From Acidobacteriota bacterium (GTDB taxonomy: Bacteria > Acidobacteriota > Terriglobia > UBA7540): 35,583 nucleotides of DNA. Each line of letters begins with the position of its first letter. The first letter of the stretch is position 1. This document shows, piece after piece, positions 1-8,668 of this stretch. The stretch is from NCBI GenBank assembly GCA_902812465.1, contig CADDZE010000038.1, forward strand, positions 1 to 35,583, given 5' to 3'. The position numbers were made by a program, and so were the translations under genes. The notes beneath the pieces were generated by a model that saw only the letters and a list, made by a program, of their open reading frames with translations, was not told the origin of the DNA and searched no databases.

Positions 1-1739
1 CCATCACTGAGGGCGTGAGCATCAAGGAGCTTTCCGAGAAGCTTGGGGTCCGGGCCAAAGATGTGATTCGCCGCCTGTTGGATAAGGGCATCTTCGCAAC
101 CATCAATCAGACGCTGGATAGCGAGACTGCTACCGAGATTGCCCGGGGCTTCGGAGCCGAGACCTCGGTCATTAGCTTTGAAGACGAGGTTATCTACGAG
201 GTTGAGGAAGCCGACAAGCCCGAGGACTTGGTGCCCCGGGCGCCGGTGGTTACGGTGATGGGACACGTTGACCATGGCAAGACCTCGCTCCTCGACGCCA
301 TCCGCGAGACCAACGTGACGGCACGTGAGGCTGGTGGTATTACCCAGCACATTGGCGCTTACCAGGTGGAGGTTAAAGCGCGTAAGGTCGTGTTTCTCGA
401 CACGCCAGGTCATGAGGCCTTCACCCTGATGCGCGCCCGGGGCTCGAAGGTGACGGACATAGTTGTGCTTGTTGTCGCTGCGGATGATGGCGTGATGCCA
501 CAAACTCTTGAGGCTATCAACCACGCCCGCGCCGCCAAGGTGCCGATTTTGGTGGCGATCAATAAGATTGATAAGCCTGAAGCCATGCCCGAAAGGGTGA
601 AGAAGCAGCTGGCTGACCATGGCCTGCTAGCGGAAGAGTGGGGCGGCGACACGGTGATGGTGGAAGTTTCGGCCAAGCAACGCAAGAACCTCGACCTCCT
701 GCTCGAGATGATTCTGCTCGTATCCGACATGCTGGGTCTCAAAGCCAACCCCAAGCGCTTGGCTTCCGGCACTGTGCTTGAAGCCAAGCTGGACCGCGGA
801 CGAGGCCCGGTGGCGACCGTGTTGGTACAGAACGGCACCTTGCGTGTAGGCGATCCTGTCATCGTCGGCTCGATTTATGGCCGCGTGCGCGCTATGTTCG
901 ACGACCGAGGCCGCCCGGTCATTGAGGCTCCGCCCTCGACTGCTGTGGAGGTGGTGGGGCTCGAGGACGTTCCGCAGGCGGGCGATCGCGTTCAGGCCAT
1001 CGAAGACACAGCGAAGGCGCGCCAGATTGCGATGCATCGCCAGGCGAAGGCGCGAGAGGCTGCCCTAGCCAAGACCGCGCGGCTCACCCTGGAACAGCTG
1101 CATGCCCAGATGGCGGCCGGCGACGTCAAAGAGCTGCCCCTGATCGTCAAGGCCGACGTGCAGGGCTCGGTAGAAGTGGTCACGGACACCGTCACCAAGC
1201 TAAGCGGCGAGAAGGTGAAGGTGAAAGTGATCCACGCCGGGGTGGGCGCTATCACGGAGACCGACGTGCTACTGGCGTCTGCGTCCAATGCCGTCATCAT
1301 CGGATTTAATGTCCGCCCGGAGCGCAAGGCCGCGGAGCTAGCACAACTCGAAAAGGTGGACATCCGCCTGCACACCATCATCTACGAGCTTAGCGAGGAA
1401 ATTAAGAAGGCTATGCTCGGTCTCCTCTCCCCCCAGTATAAGGAGACCATAGTGGGCCGGGCCGAGGTGCGCGAAACCTTCCGCATCGCCAAAGTGGGGA
1501 CCGTGGCGGGTTGCTACGTTCAGGATGGCAAGCTGAGCCGCGAGGCCCAGGTGCGCTTGCTGCGCGATAACGTTGTTACCTACGAGGGTCGGATTCACTC
1601 CCTGCGGCGCTTCAAGGAGGATGTGGGAGAAGTGCGGTCCGGAATGGAGTGCGGGGTGTCACTCGAGAACTTCAACGACATCAAGGTCGGCGACGTGATT
1701 GAGGCCTACGTCACCGAGAAGGTAGCACCAAGCCTATAG
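1..1739 (+). CDS. infB: Translation initiation factor IF-2 (5' end outside window)
   Basis: IF-2 is the GTPase that places initiator tRNA on the 30S subunit and promotes 50S joining. Reading begins in frame at base 3 with Ile-Thr-Glu-Gly before the GTG at 15, the usual lead into the IF2_N helix ([11 protein letters not shown]), so the GTG is almost certainly internal and the variable N-terminal region lies upstream of the window. The GTPase motifs are all present: G1 GHVDHGKT, G2 region [11 protein letters not shown]3 DTPGHEAF, G4 NKID and G5 SAK, followed by domain II, the linker helix and the C-terminal domains ending in [15 protein letters not shown]. The stop TAG ends at 1739. It heads a rightward block with a DUF503 gene and truB, the classical nusA-infB-type translation operon. 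Confidence 0.97.
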   Translation, partial: ITEGVSIKELSEKLGVRAKDVIRRLLDKGIFATINQTLDSETATEIARGFGAETSVISFEDEVIYEVEEADKPEDLVPRAPVVTVMGHVDHGKTSLLDAIRETNVTAREAGGITQHIGAYQVEVKARKVVFLDTPGHEAFTLMRARGSKVTDIVVLVVAADDGVMPQTLEAINHARAAKVPILVAINKIDKPEAMPERVKKQLADHGLLAEEWGGDTVMVEVSAKQRKNLDLLLEMILLVSDMLGLKANPKRLASGTVLEAKLDRGRGPVATVLVQNGTLRVGDPVIVGSIYGRVRAMFDDRGRPVIEAPPSTAVEVVGLEDVPQAGDRVQAIEDTAKARQIAMHRQAKAREAALAKTARLTLEQLHAQMAAGDVKELPLIVKADVQGSVEVVTDTVTKLSGEKVKVKVIHAGVGAITETDVLLASASNAVIIGFNVRPERKAAELAQLEKVDIRLHTIIYELSEEIKKAMLGLLSPQYKETIVGRAEVRETFRIAKVGTVAGCYVQDGKLSREAQVRLLRDNVVTYEGRIHSLRRFKEDVGEVRSGMECGVSLENFNDIKVGDVIEAYVTEKVAPSL

Positions 1740-1808
1740 TATGGCGATGGCATCCTCGGGTGATCGCAGCGATTCGGTGATCCGATCACCCGACCACCCA
1801 GTAGCCCG

Positions 1809-2090
1809 ATGCCTCTCGGCGTTCTGACGCTGGATATTCACATACCTTACGCGCACTCCCTGAAAGAGAAGCGGTCTGTGCTGCAGCCCCTCTCGGCTCG
1901 CCTGCGCGCCCGTTTCAATGTCGCCGTCGCCGAGCTTGATCACCAGGACTTATGGCAGAGGGCTACCTTGGGCGTTGCCTCCATCTCGAACAGCCAAGCC
2001 CTGCTGGAATCGATGTTTCAACAGGTGCTGGCTGAGGCAGAGGCGATCCTCGGAAATGAGGTCACCAACTACTCGGTCCAGTTCTTCTAG
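1809..2090 (+). CDS. ylxP: DUF503 / YlxP-like small protein
   Basis: This 93-residue protein matches the DUF503 family, found next to infB and rbfA in many bacteria; its biochemical role is not settled, although a link to ribosome maturation is often suggested from context. Recognisable family signatures are an N-terminal strand followed by HSLKEKRSVLQPL and the later FNVAVAELDHQDLWQRATLGVA. Length is normal for the family. The ATG at 1809 is the only sensible start; no clear Shine-Dalgarno precedes it, so translation may depend on transcription from infB. It lies 69 bases after infB and 27 before truB, so all three are probably co-transcribed. Confidence 0.85.
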   Translation: MPLGVLTLDIHIPYAHSLKEKRSVLQPLSARLRARFNVAVAELDHQDLWQRATLGVASISNSQALLESMFQQVLAEAEAILGNEVTNYSVQFF

Positions 2091-2117
2091 GTAGGACGCC
2101 ACCCATCTGAACGTCAA

Positions 2118-3071
2118 ATGTCAAGCCAGCCAGTTGCAACGAAGCTGCCACCTTCTCTGTCGGGCGTTCTGATTATGGACAAGCCCGCGGGTATGACCTC
2201 GCATGATGTTGTCGCTGCCGTCCGGCGGATCGTGCGTACCCGCCAGGTGGGCCATTTCGGGACACTGGACCCGTTTGCCACCGGGGTTCTACCTATCTCA
2301 GTCGGCAAGGCAACGCGCTTTGCCCAGTTTTACCTGAAATCTCGCAAGGCCTACCAGGGGACTATCCGTTTTGGCTTCTCCACCGACACTTACGATGCTA
2401 CGGGTAGTCCGACTTCCGAACCCGTGCATCCTTCGCTCCATAGTGAGGCGCTGGAGCGAGTCTTCCAGCAGTTTACCGGACGCCTGGCACAGGTACCACC
2501 CCGCTTCTCGGCAAAGCACGTGGGAGGTGTTCGTGCCTATGAACTGGCAAGGCAGAAGAAGCCCGTCAGCCTTCCCCCTGTGAACGTTGAGATCTATGCC
2601 CTCGAGCTCCTGGGGATCGAAGGAGATTTGGTGAATTTCGCTGTGGAGTGCTCGGGCGGGACCTACGTCCGCTCGCTGGCTCACGACATCGGACAGCGCT
2701 TGGGATGTCCATCCCATCTGGCCAGCCTCCGCCGCACAGCCGTAGCCGAGTTCCGCGAGGATCGGAGCATTACACTCGAGAGGTTGGAGGAACTGGTGCG
2801 ACAGAATAGGCTCGAGGATTGCTTGGTTCCTCTCGAGGCACTCCTGCCCGAGTGCCCAGAACTTGTCGTCCGAGGCCGAGAAGAGCAAAGCGTCCGTAAC
2901 GGGCGCCGCTTCCAGCTAGCGCAGGCTACACGTCCGGTCCGAGGAATGCGATCCGAAGGGCGTTCGCCGGTGATCTCGCTTCTGAAGGTACTCAATGCGG
3001 ATCGCAGACTAATCGCGGTGGCGCGCCACGTGTCGGGAACGGTTTATCATCCCGATCTGGTGCTCGCCTGA
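2118..3071 (+). CDS. truB: tRNA pseudouridine(55) synthase TruB
   Basis: TruB converts uridine 55 in the T-loop of tRNAs to pseudouridine and also acts as a tRNA folding chaperone. The protein has 317 residues, a normal length. The family start motif GVLIMDKPAGMTSHDVV is at residues 16-32 and the catalytic motif GHFGTLDPFATGVLP at residues 45-59, with Asp51 as the expected catalytic aspartate. The later ECSGGTYVRSLAHDIG block is the typical substrate-binding segment, and the C-terminal part is compatible with a short PUA-like extension. It closes the infB-ylxP block and converges on the glycosyltransferase at 3220. Confidence 0.96.
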   Translation: MSSQPVATKLPPSLSGVLIMDKPAGMTSHDVVAAVRRIVRTRQVGHFGTLDPFATGVLPISVGKATRFAQFYLKSRKAYQGTIRFGFSTDTYDATGSPTSEPVHPSLHSEALERVFQQFTGRLAQVPPRFSAKHVGGVRAYELARQKKPVSLPPVNVEIYALELLGIEGDLVNFAVECSGGTYVRSLAHDIGQRLGCPSHLASLRRTAVAEFREDRSITLERLEELVRQNRLEDCLVPLEALLPECPELVVRGREEQSVRNGRRFQLAQATRPVRGMRSEGRSPVISLLKVLNADRRLIAVARHVSGTVYHPDLVLA

Positions 3072-3219
3072 AGGAATCGTGCCCGCCATCTCATGTCTCT
3101 CCCGCCGAATTTTCCGCACGGTGAAGCGGATGGCCAGCCTCTGAGAGGGACTATGACGAGCCTTCTCGCACGCCTCCTGTTGCCGCTCATTGATCAGGTG
3201 AATCGCTAGCTGAAGCGGC

Positions 3220-4407
3220 TCATTTTTTAAAACCTTCGAGACGAGGTTCGCTGGGACGCACATCGTTATACCCAGCCTCGTTTGCGTTCCCTTTTCGCTG
3301 GTTGCCCTCAGTCGCGAGCGCGAGCACCCACCGGGCTGCCTCATAAGCTGCATGCGGCCGTGCCAAAACTTGGGTGCGCTGACGCAGATCCCGCAATTCG
3401 GCCGGCTTCGCCAATAGCTGGTCGACCATCGCCGCTAGCTCGGCGGGACGGCGAGCCCAAAGGCCGGCCCGCCATTTCTCGATCCACCGGCAGGTTCGCT
3501 CTTCGTTGCCGGGTAGCGGTGCAAATGCCAGCACGGGGAGACCACAGGCAGCCGCTTCGAATAAGGTCGATCCGCCGGGCTTGCTGATCAAAAGGTCCGC
3601 AGCCGCCATCCAATCCCTTACATTGTCCACCCACCCGAGGACCCTGCAGTTGGGCAGCGCGCTGGCGAAACGGCGGAGCTGCGCCTTCAGGCGAGCGTTC
3701 CGGCCGGCGATGAAGACCGATTGGAACGGTTGATGCACGCGCTGAAGCGCGGCGGTGATTTCACTCGCCTTGCCGAAGCCCGTGCCTCCGAAGAGAACCA
3801 GCAGCAGAGGGAGCTCAGGATGGAGATTCAGGCGATACCGCGCCTCCTCCCGCTCTGGCACCGATCCGAACGACAAGTGGATGGGTATGCCACAGCAGAC
3901 GACTTTGCCTGGCGGAGCGCCGGCCGTCACAAGTTCCGCAGCCAGGTCGGGGTGGCTGGCCAAAAACAGATCCACTTCTTGCTGGATCCAGGCTTGATTA
4001 AAGTCCATGAGTTCGAGCGCAGCAAGCTGAAATCGAGTACCGCGCTCGCGCTTAAGCATCGCCGCCAGCTCGCAGAGGCCTACCTCGGTGGCCACTACCG
4101 CGTCAGGGTTCCAAGTCTCGATGAAATCGAAGAGCGGCTGTGCTCCCTGGCGGTATAGCCAGTACGGGCCGGTGGAGCGGGAACGATGCTGAATGGCTTC
4201 GATCCGGCGCCAAAGAGCGGGCCAGTAGCGCAGCGGAATCTCGTAGGAGTCGTAGTAGGCGCGAAACCAGCGAGTGCAATGTGCGAGCGCATCGACCACT
4301 TCGGCTCGGGCGTCAAGGCAGAGTTCGAGCAAGGCTGCCTGCAGGGCCTCCGCCGCCCGCCGGTGCGAAGCGCCGTGGGAAACCGTCAAAATAAGCACGC
4401 TGGACAT
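3220..4407 (-). CDS. MGDG-synthase / UgtP-like glycosyltransferase (GT28 type)
   Basis: A 395-residue GT-B glycosyltransferase predicted to move a sugar from a UDP-sugar to a membrane lipid such as diacylglycerol. The N-terminal half (about residues 5-165) resembles the MGDG synthase domain, beginning VLILTVSHGASHRRAAEAL where this family usually has a G-x-GH-x-x-A-A motif. The C-terminal half holds the GT28 nucleotide-sugar site: LVLFGGTGFGK (204-213), then DLLISKPGGSTLFEA (271-285) and PLPGNEE. No signal peptide; a peripheral inner-membrane location is expected. It is last in a leftward run after an epimerase and a polysaccharide deacetylase, 30 bases from the latter. The acceptor and the sugar cannot be read from sequence; a processive glucosyl- or galactosyl-transferase is the best guess. 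Confidence 0.82.
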   Translation of the reverse strand: MSSVLILTVSHGASHRRAAEALQAALLELCLDARAEVVDALAHCTRWFRAYYDSYEIPLRYWPALWRRIEAIQHRSRSTGPYWLYRQGAQPLFDFIETWNPDAVVATEVGLCELAAMLKRERGTRFQLAALELMDFNQAWIQQEVDLFLASHPDLAAELVTAGAPPGKVVCCGIPIHLSFGSVPEREEARYRLNLHPELPLLLVLFGGTGFGKASEITAALQRVHQPFQSVFIAGRNARLKAQLRRFASALPNCRVLGWVDNVRDWMAAADLLISKPGGSTLFEAAACGLPVLAFAPLPGNEERTCRWIEKWRAGLWARRPAELAAMVDQLLAKPAELRDLRQRTQVLARPHAAYEAARWVLALATEGNQRKGNANEAGYNDVRPSEPRLEGFKK

Positions 4408-4437
4408 CGGTGGTGCCCCATCTGATGATTGAGCTCG

Positions 4438-5169
4438 TCAGCTGACCTGACCATCCGAAGGCAAGAAGTCTTCGACGGAAACAAACGAGAGGCCCTTCTT
4501 CCACACACCTTCGATGATGGCGGGAAGAGCGGCCACGGTTACACTGGCGTCCACATGCTCCGGCGGACGAGGCTCGCGACCGTCATGCAGCAGCAGGATG
4601 GATCCCGCACGCAGCTTGGCAAGCGACCGCCGGATGACTTCTTCCGGACTGTTTCCGGCCACCCAATCGAATCCGGCATCGGACCATTGCACGTCGGTCA
4701 TCCGACGCTCCCTCAAAAGGGGGAAAAGCCCGAACCAGCGGATGCCGTAGGGAGGACGGAACAGCTTGGGGCGAAGGCCCACGAGCTGCTCGATCACGTC
4801 CTGCGTGCGGTCGATTTCAGAGGCCATTCGAGAACGGCTCTTAAACCAAAGGAAAGGGTGGGTGTAGGTGTGATTCCCTATCGTGTGCCCCTCCTCCCGA
4901 ATGCGACGAAGGGTGTCGGGATAACGGGCGGCATTCTTGCCGCAGACAAAGAAGGTGGCCGAAACCCCAGTTTCGTGCAGGATGTCCAGGATCTGCTCGG
5001 TGAAGGGTGACGCCGGCCCATCGTCAAAGGTGAGCGCGACCTGTTGGTCTTTTGCCGGTCCGCGCACCAACGAGCGCCCCAGAAGCTGCGAAGTCGGAGC
5101 GAAGCAGGCGTAAAATGCCGTTCCGCAGGCGCCAAGCAACGCCAAGGCGATCGCAGCCGCTGCATTCAT
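4438..5169 (-). CDS. NodB-type polysaccharide deacetylase (CE4)
   Basis: A 243-residue carbohydrate esterase family 4 enzyme, which removes N- or O-acetyl groups from glycans such as peptidoglycan, chitin-like polymers or exopolysaccharide. Visible family motifs are TFDDGP (Asp49 base, Asp50 metal ligand), GNHTYTHP with metal ligands His100 and His104, RPPYG, a Trp-containing VQWSDAGFDW and LLLHDG. The N-terminus (residues 3-22) is a hydrophobic segment that could be a signal anchor, placing the domain in the periplasm. A GGGAGG-type ribosome site lies about 6 bases before the ATG. It sits 21 bases after the epimerase and 30 before the glycosyltransferase, so the three form one unit probably working on an envelope glycan or glycolipid. 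Confidence 0.9.
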   Translation of the reverse strand: MNAAAAIALALLGACGTAFYACFAPTSQLLGRSLVRGPAKDQQVALTFDDGPASPFTEQILDILHETGVSATFFVCGKNAARYPDTLRRIREEGHTIGNHTYTHPFLWFKSRSRMASEIDRTQDVIEQLVGLRPKLFRPPYGIRWFGLFPLLRERRMTDVQWSDAGFDWVAGNSPEEVIRRSLAKLRAGSILLLHDGREPRPPEHVDASVTVAALPAIIEGVWKKGLSFVSVEDFLPSDGQVS

Positions 5170-5190
5170 CCGGAACCTCCCACTCTTATT

Positions 5191-6132
5191 CTAGGTGCGT
5201 ATTCTAGATGCGTACCAATCGACGGTCTTACGCAGTCCCTCCTCAAAGGGCACTTGGGGCTCATACCCGAGCAGCTGGCGCGCCAGGGCCAAGTCAGCCT
5301 GAGAATCTCGCACGTCGCCCTGTCGCGGCGGACCGCGACGCGGGATAATCCGGCGTTGGAAGATGTCGTTGAGTAGGTCTACCGTCTGGTTCAAAGTGTA
5401 GCGCTGGCCGGTCCCCACGTTGATCACGCCTCCCGCCGCGCCGCGGGCCGAGCAGGCCCGCAGCACCGCGTCAACAACGTTTGCCACATAAGTGAAATCG
5501 CGCGACTGCTCGCCGTCTCCGAAGATCGTCGGCGTCTCCTCCCGCAGGTAAGCCATGACAAACTTGGACAACACCCCTGAATACGGCGACTCGGGATCTT
5601 GCCGCGGCCCGAAGATATTGAAGAAACGCAGGGCGACGGCCTCCAGGCCGAAGAGTCGTGTGAAGAGCTGGCAGTAATACTCGCCGGTCAATTTGGTGAG
5701 CGCATAAGGGGAGAGCGGCCGCGGCGGCTGCCCCTCCGATCGCGGCAGACCCGGGGAATCGCCGTATACTGCCGCTGATCCTGCAAAGACGACTCGCTTC
5801 ACTCCCGCTTCGCGCGCCAGCAGCAGGACGTTGAGCGTGCCATCGATGTTAACGGAGTTCGTAGCGGCCGGGTCCGCTAGCGAGCGGGCAACACTGGAAA
5901 GCGCCGCCAGGTGCAATACGTAATTTACACCGCCGAAGCAAGACCGGATGCCGTCCCGGTCGCGAATATCCCCCTGGTGCCATTGGATGCGGTCCCATAC
6001 GGCGGCAAGGTTTTCAAGCCGGCCGGTGGAAAGATCGTCGAGCACGCGAACGCGCTCGCCTCGCTGGACCAGTGCCTCAACGATATGCGACCCGATGAAT
6101 CCCGCCCCGCCAGTCACCAGGTATTCGGCCAT
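5191..6132 (-). CDS. NAD-dependent sugar-nucleotide epimerase (extended SDR)
   Basis: A 313-residue extended short-chain dehydrogenase acting on a nucleotide sugar, probably a UDP-hexose or UDP-N-acetylhexosamine 4-epimerase. The dinucleotide-binding TGGAGFIGSH is at residues 7-16, the acidic residue for NAD at the end of strand 2 is in RVLDDLSTG, the Ser region is FAGSAAVYGD (116-125) and the catalytic Tyr143-Lys147 pair lies in SPYALTKLTGEYY. The RFFNIFGPRQDPESPYSGV segment is more like the WbpP/Gne type than classical GalE. It is the first gene of a leftward run with a CE4 deacetylase and a GT28-type glycosyltransferase and is divergent from the UDP-sulfoquinovose synthase across 125 bases. 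Exact substrate is unresolved. Confidence 0.88.
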   Translation of the reverse strand: MAEYLVTGGAGFIGSHIVEALVQRGERVRVLDDLSTGRLENLAAVWDRIQWHQGDIRDRDGIRSCFGGVNYVLHLAALSSVARSLADPAATNSVNIDGTLNVLLLAREAGVKRVVFAGSAAVYGDSPGLPRSEGQPPRPLSPYALTKLTGEYYCQLFTRLFGLEAVALRFFNIFGPRQDPESPYSGVLSKFVMAYLREETPTIFGDGEQSRDFTYVANVVDAVLRACSARGAAGGVINVGTGQRYTLNQTVDLLNDIFQRRIIPRRGPPRQGDVRDSQADLALARQLLGYEPQVPFEEGLRKTVDWYASRIRT

Positions 6133-6257
6133 AAGGCGCCAATCCGCGTTAAACTGGCAAGTTTAGCATGTCCCGCTAGGCTGCTTCTACGAACCCTCGG
6201 CGCCGAGCTTTTCGATGGCGAGAGGTAACCGGGGGACGTTTAGGGAGGTCATTCAGG

Positions 6258-7448
6258 ATGAGAGTTCTGATCGCGGGGGGCGATGGCTATCTGGGCTGGC
6301 CCACCGCTATGTACTTGTCGCGACGAGGTCACGAGGTGGCGGTGCTGGACAATTTCGCCAAGCGCCGCTGGGAGATGGAACGGAACGTCGAGCCCCTCAT
6401 CCCCATCTGTACGCTGCATGACCGGGTGAAGGCGTGGCGCGAGGTGAGCGGGCGGACGATGGAGCTTTTTGTCGCCGACCTGCGTAACTACGGTGTGGTG
6501 AAAGAGGCGCTGGAGACATTCCGCCCGGAGGCCATTGTCCACTATGGCGAGCAGCCCTCCGCGCCTTACTCGATGATTGACCACAACCGTGCCGTCTTCA
6601 CCCAAGTCAACAATCTCTCCGGCACCCTTAACCTGCTTTGGGCGATGCGTGAATGCGCGCCCGACTGCCACCTGGTGAAGCTCGGCACCATGGGCGAGTA
6701 TGGCACACCCAACATCGATATTGAGGAGGGCTTCATTGAGATCGAGCACAAGGGCCGCCGGGACACGCTGCCGTTTCCCAAGCAGCCTGGCTCGTTCTAT
6801 CACCTCTCGAAGGTACACGACAGCCACAACATCCTGTTCGCCTGCCGCATCTGGAAGCTGCGTTCCACCGACCTCAATCAGGGAGTGGTCTATGGCATCG
6901 ACACCGACGAAACGCTGCTGGATCCGCGGCTGGCCACCAGCTTCCACTATGATGAAGTGTTTGGCACGGCGCTCAACCGCTTCTGCGTGCAGGCCGTCGC
7001 CGGGCTGCCGCTCACGGTTTACGGGCGCGGGGGGCAGCGCCGCGGTTTTCTAAACATTCGCGACACACTGCGGTGCGTGGAGTTGTCTATTGTGCACCCC
7101 CCGCAGGCGGGCGAATACCGCGTCTTCAATCAATTCACGGAGACATTCAACATCCTGGAGCTGGCCGAGCTGGTCAAGAAGCAGGCGGCACAACTGGGTA
7201 TGGACGTGCGCATCCAGCACCTAGAGAACCCGCGCGTGGAGGCCGAAGAGCACTACTACAACCCCCGGCATCAGAAGCTGATCGAGCTCGGCTTGGTGCC
7301 CCACCTGCTCTCGGACGTTCTACTGACCAGCATGCTCGAGCGCGTGCGAGAGCATGCGCACCGCATCAAGCAGGACATCATCCTGCCGCACGTCACCTGG
7401 GATCGCCGCCGGGCGGCCGACGCTCGAACCCCACGAGCCCGGACGTAA
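6258..7448 (+). CDS. sqdB: UDP-sulfoquinovose synthase (SQD1/SqdB family)
   Basis: SQD1/SqdB makes UDP-sulfoquinovose from UDP-glucose and sulfite, the head-group donor for sulfolipid (and, in Sulfolobus, for N-glycans). The 396-residue protein is unusually close to the plant and cyanobacterial enzyme. NAD site GGDGYLGWPTA (7-17); family-specific HYGEQPSAPYSMIDHNRAV (95-113); active-site KLGTMGEYGTPNIDIEEG with Thr144 and Glu147; catalytic Tyr181 and Lys185 in SFYHLSKVHDSHN; then TDLNQGVVYG, FGTALNRFCVQA and the late NPRVEAEEHYYN. A good ribosome site, AGGGAGGT, ends 8 bases before the ATG. No SqdX-type transferase is next to it in the window; the divergent MGDG-type glycosyltransferase is the nearest candidate partner. 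Confidence 0.95.
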   Translation: MRVLIAGGDGYLGWPTAMYLSRRGHEVAVLDNFAKRRWEMERNVEPLIPICTLHDRVKAWREVSGRTMELFVADLRNYGVVKEALETFRPEAIVHYGEQPSAPYSMIDHNRAVFTQVNNLSGTLNLLWAMRECAPDCHLVKLGTMGEYGTPNIDIEEGFIEIEHKGRRDTLPFPKQPGSFYHLSKVHDSHNILFACRIWKLRSTDLNQGVVYGIDTDETLLDPRLATSFHYDEVFGTALNRFCVQAVAGLPLTVYGRGGQRRGFLNIRDTLRCVELSIVHPPQAGEYRVFNQFTETFNILELAELVKKQAAQLGMDVRIQHLENPRVEAEEHYYNPRHQKLIELGLVPHLLSDVLLTSMLERVREHAHRIKQDIILPHVTWDRRRAADARTPRART

Positions 7449-7485
7449 TCGGCGGCTTCGCACGTGCCCAGCGTTAAGCGTAGCC

Positions 7486-8097
7486 ATGGACCTACTGCTG
7501 ATGGGACTAGGGCTCGGTGTGGTAGGCGGGTTGTTCCCTAGCCCGCTTCACTTGATCGCACTCAGCCAGGTAGCCTTGAAGCGGTGGGCTCGGGCCACGC
7601 TCATCCTCCTCGGACCTCCCCTGCTTATAGACAGCGTCTTGTTGGTCGTCACGCTCTTCTTTTATCGCTACATTCCGCGCGACATTGCTCACTACGTCGG
7701 CTACGGGGGCGGCGCCTTGGTGGCAAGCTTCGGAGCCTACTCTCTGGTGGCAGCCGGGCGGAAGACCAGCGAGCGATTGGCGGAGTCTCGCGCACTCACT
7801 TACGCGAGTGTCTCGGCTGCCGCCCTGACGGAACTCGCCGCCCCGGGCACGTGGATCTATTGGCTGACTCTAGCTGGCCCCCTGCTGGCCGAAGGCCGCG
7901 CGCACGGATACGCCCGGGTTGTTCCGTTCTTTGCAGGAGGGCTGGTGGGGTATTACGGTGCAGCACTCTTCTCCGTGTGGGTCATGGCGTGGGGGGCGAG
8001 CTTGAACCGACAAATCCAGCAGCGGCTGTTTCCTCTCGCCAATTCGCTGCTCATCGTTTTGGGGATTGCCTACTTCGTTCGCGCTTATCACCGCTAA
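7486..8097 (+). CDS. LysE/RhtB-like multi-span membrane protein
   Basis: A 203-residue, strongly hydrophobic protein with about six predicted membrane spans. Topology and size fit the LysE/RhtB family of small-molecule exporters, but the key family motif near the N-terminus is altered (GGLFPSPLHLIALSQVALKR), so the assignment is tentative. The open frame runs further upstream into the end of sqdB, but the ATG at 7486 is preferred because it begins the hydrophobic MDLLLMGLGLGVVGG and avoids a long overlap. It follows sqdB by 37 bases on the same strand and may be co-transcribed, which would hint at a role in the same glycolipid or sulfonate branch; that is inference only. Confidence 0.65.
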   Translation: MDLLLMGLGLGVVGGLFPSPLHLIALSQVALKRWARATLILLGPPLLIDSVLLVVTLFFYRYIPRDIAHYVGYGGGALVASFGAYSLVAAGRKTSERLAESRALTYASVSAAALTELAAPGTWIYWLTLAGPLLAEGRAHGYARVVPFFAGGLVGYYGAALFSVWVMAWGASLNRQIQQRLFPLANSLLIVLGIAYFVRAYHR

Positions 8098-8668
8098 TCG
8101 TTTGACCCAGACCCGAGCGATGGCGGGCTGAGCGGCTTGGGCCGTACTTCGTCCCGAGCGAATCGATGGCGAGCTTTCGGCGGCGATGAAGGTAGCCGAG
8201 CCTTTGTTTTCAACAACATATCCGGTTCGTTTTGTCAAAATAAACACTCGCGTGCTGGCGCGAGGCCCTCGCCCAATCCGCACGCCCGCGATGTATACAA
8301 AGTGGACGGCGCATACAATCCACACGAGAGTGTGCCACAGGCCTGCTCGGGACCGCTGGTGGCATTGACGGACAGGCGATTAGCTGAGGCTTTTCTTTCG
8401 GTGGTTGGAATCCAATAGGGTGAAGCGCGGTGGGTCACTTTGTCTGCGACCTGCGAAGGCGCGCCTGGTTTGCCTGCGGCTAAGCGCGCTTGCCGGCGAC
8501 CTCCTCCAGTACTTGGACCATCCGCCGGCCCGGCAGCGGCTCGGATACGAGGAATGTCTTCGCCTCCGCCGGCGAGCCAGACGGGTTCGCAGCTGCTGAG
8601 ATTGTGAGCGCAGCCGTTTTCGAAGGCTGTAGACTCTGCCTCGCTGCTTGCTGAGCAGCACCGAAGGT
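8098..8668. other. Gene-poor interval with one copy of a dispersed repeat
   Basis: About 570 bases between the converging LysE-like gene and the small secreted protein. No convincing gene is present; short open frames here have no recognisable content and no clear ribosome site. The stretch holds the AT-richer 33-bp repeat described at 8207-8239, a GTATACA palindrome at 8293-8299, and a small perfect hairpin near 8645-8661 (GCTGCT / AGCAGC, five-base loop) without a T-tract. The remainder shows nothing I can name. Confidence 0.6.
8207..8239 (+). repeat. Dispersed 33-bp repeat, copy A
   Basis: This 33-base segment contains CAACAACATATCCGGTTCGT and is found again at 28086-28118 in the same orientation with 32 of 33 bases identical. 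It is much richer in A and T than its surroundings. Beyond the core, both copies also share CTCGCGT and, exactly 40 bases after its last base, GTATACA (8293 here), although the sequence between is not alike. In one frame the core reads FSTTYPVRFVK in both copies and the single difference is synonymous. Neither copy lies in a recognisable gene. It may be a regulatory element, a mobile-element remnant or part of a small unannotated gene. Confidence 0.8.

Noticed and set aside
1776-1790. Perfect GGTGATC/GATCACC inverted repeat between infB and ylxP
   Set aside because: Only one base in the centre, so the true stem is five bases; no T-tract and the genes seem co-transcribed. Not enough to call a regulatory site.
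4429-5010. Long plus-strand open frame of 193 codons
   Set aside because: It is antisense to the CE4 deacetylase, whose catalytic motifs are certain; high GC leaves the opposite strand open and the translation has no recognisable content.
8484-8495. GCGCGCTTGCCG shared with 34176-34187
   Set aside because: A 12-base GC-rich match may arise by chance in a GC-rich window, and the flanks do not align.
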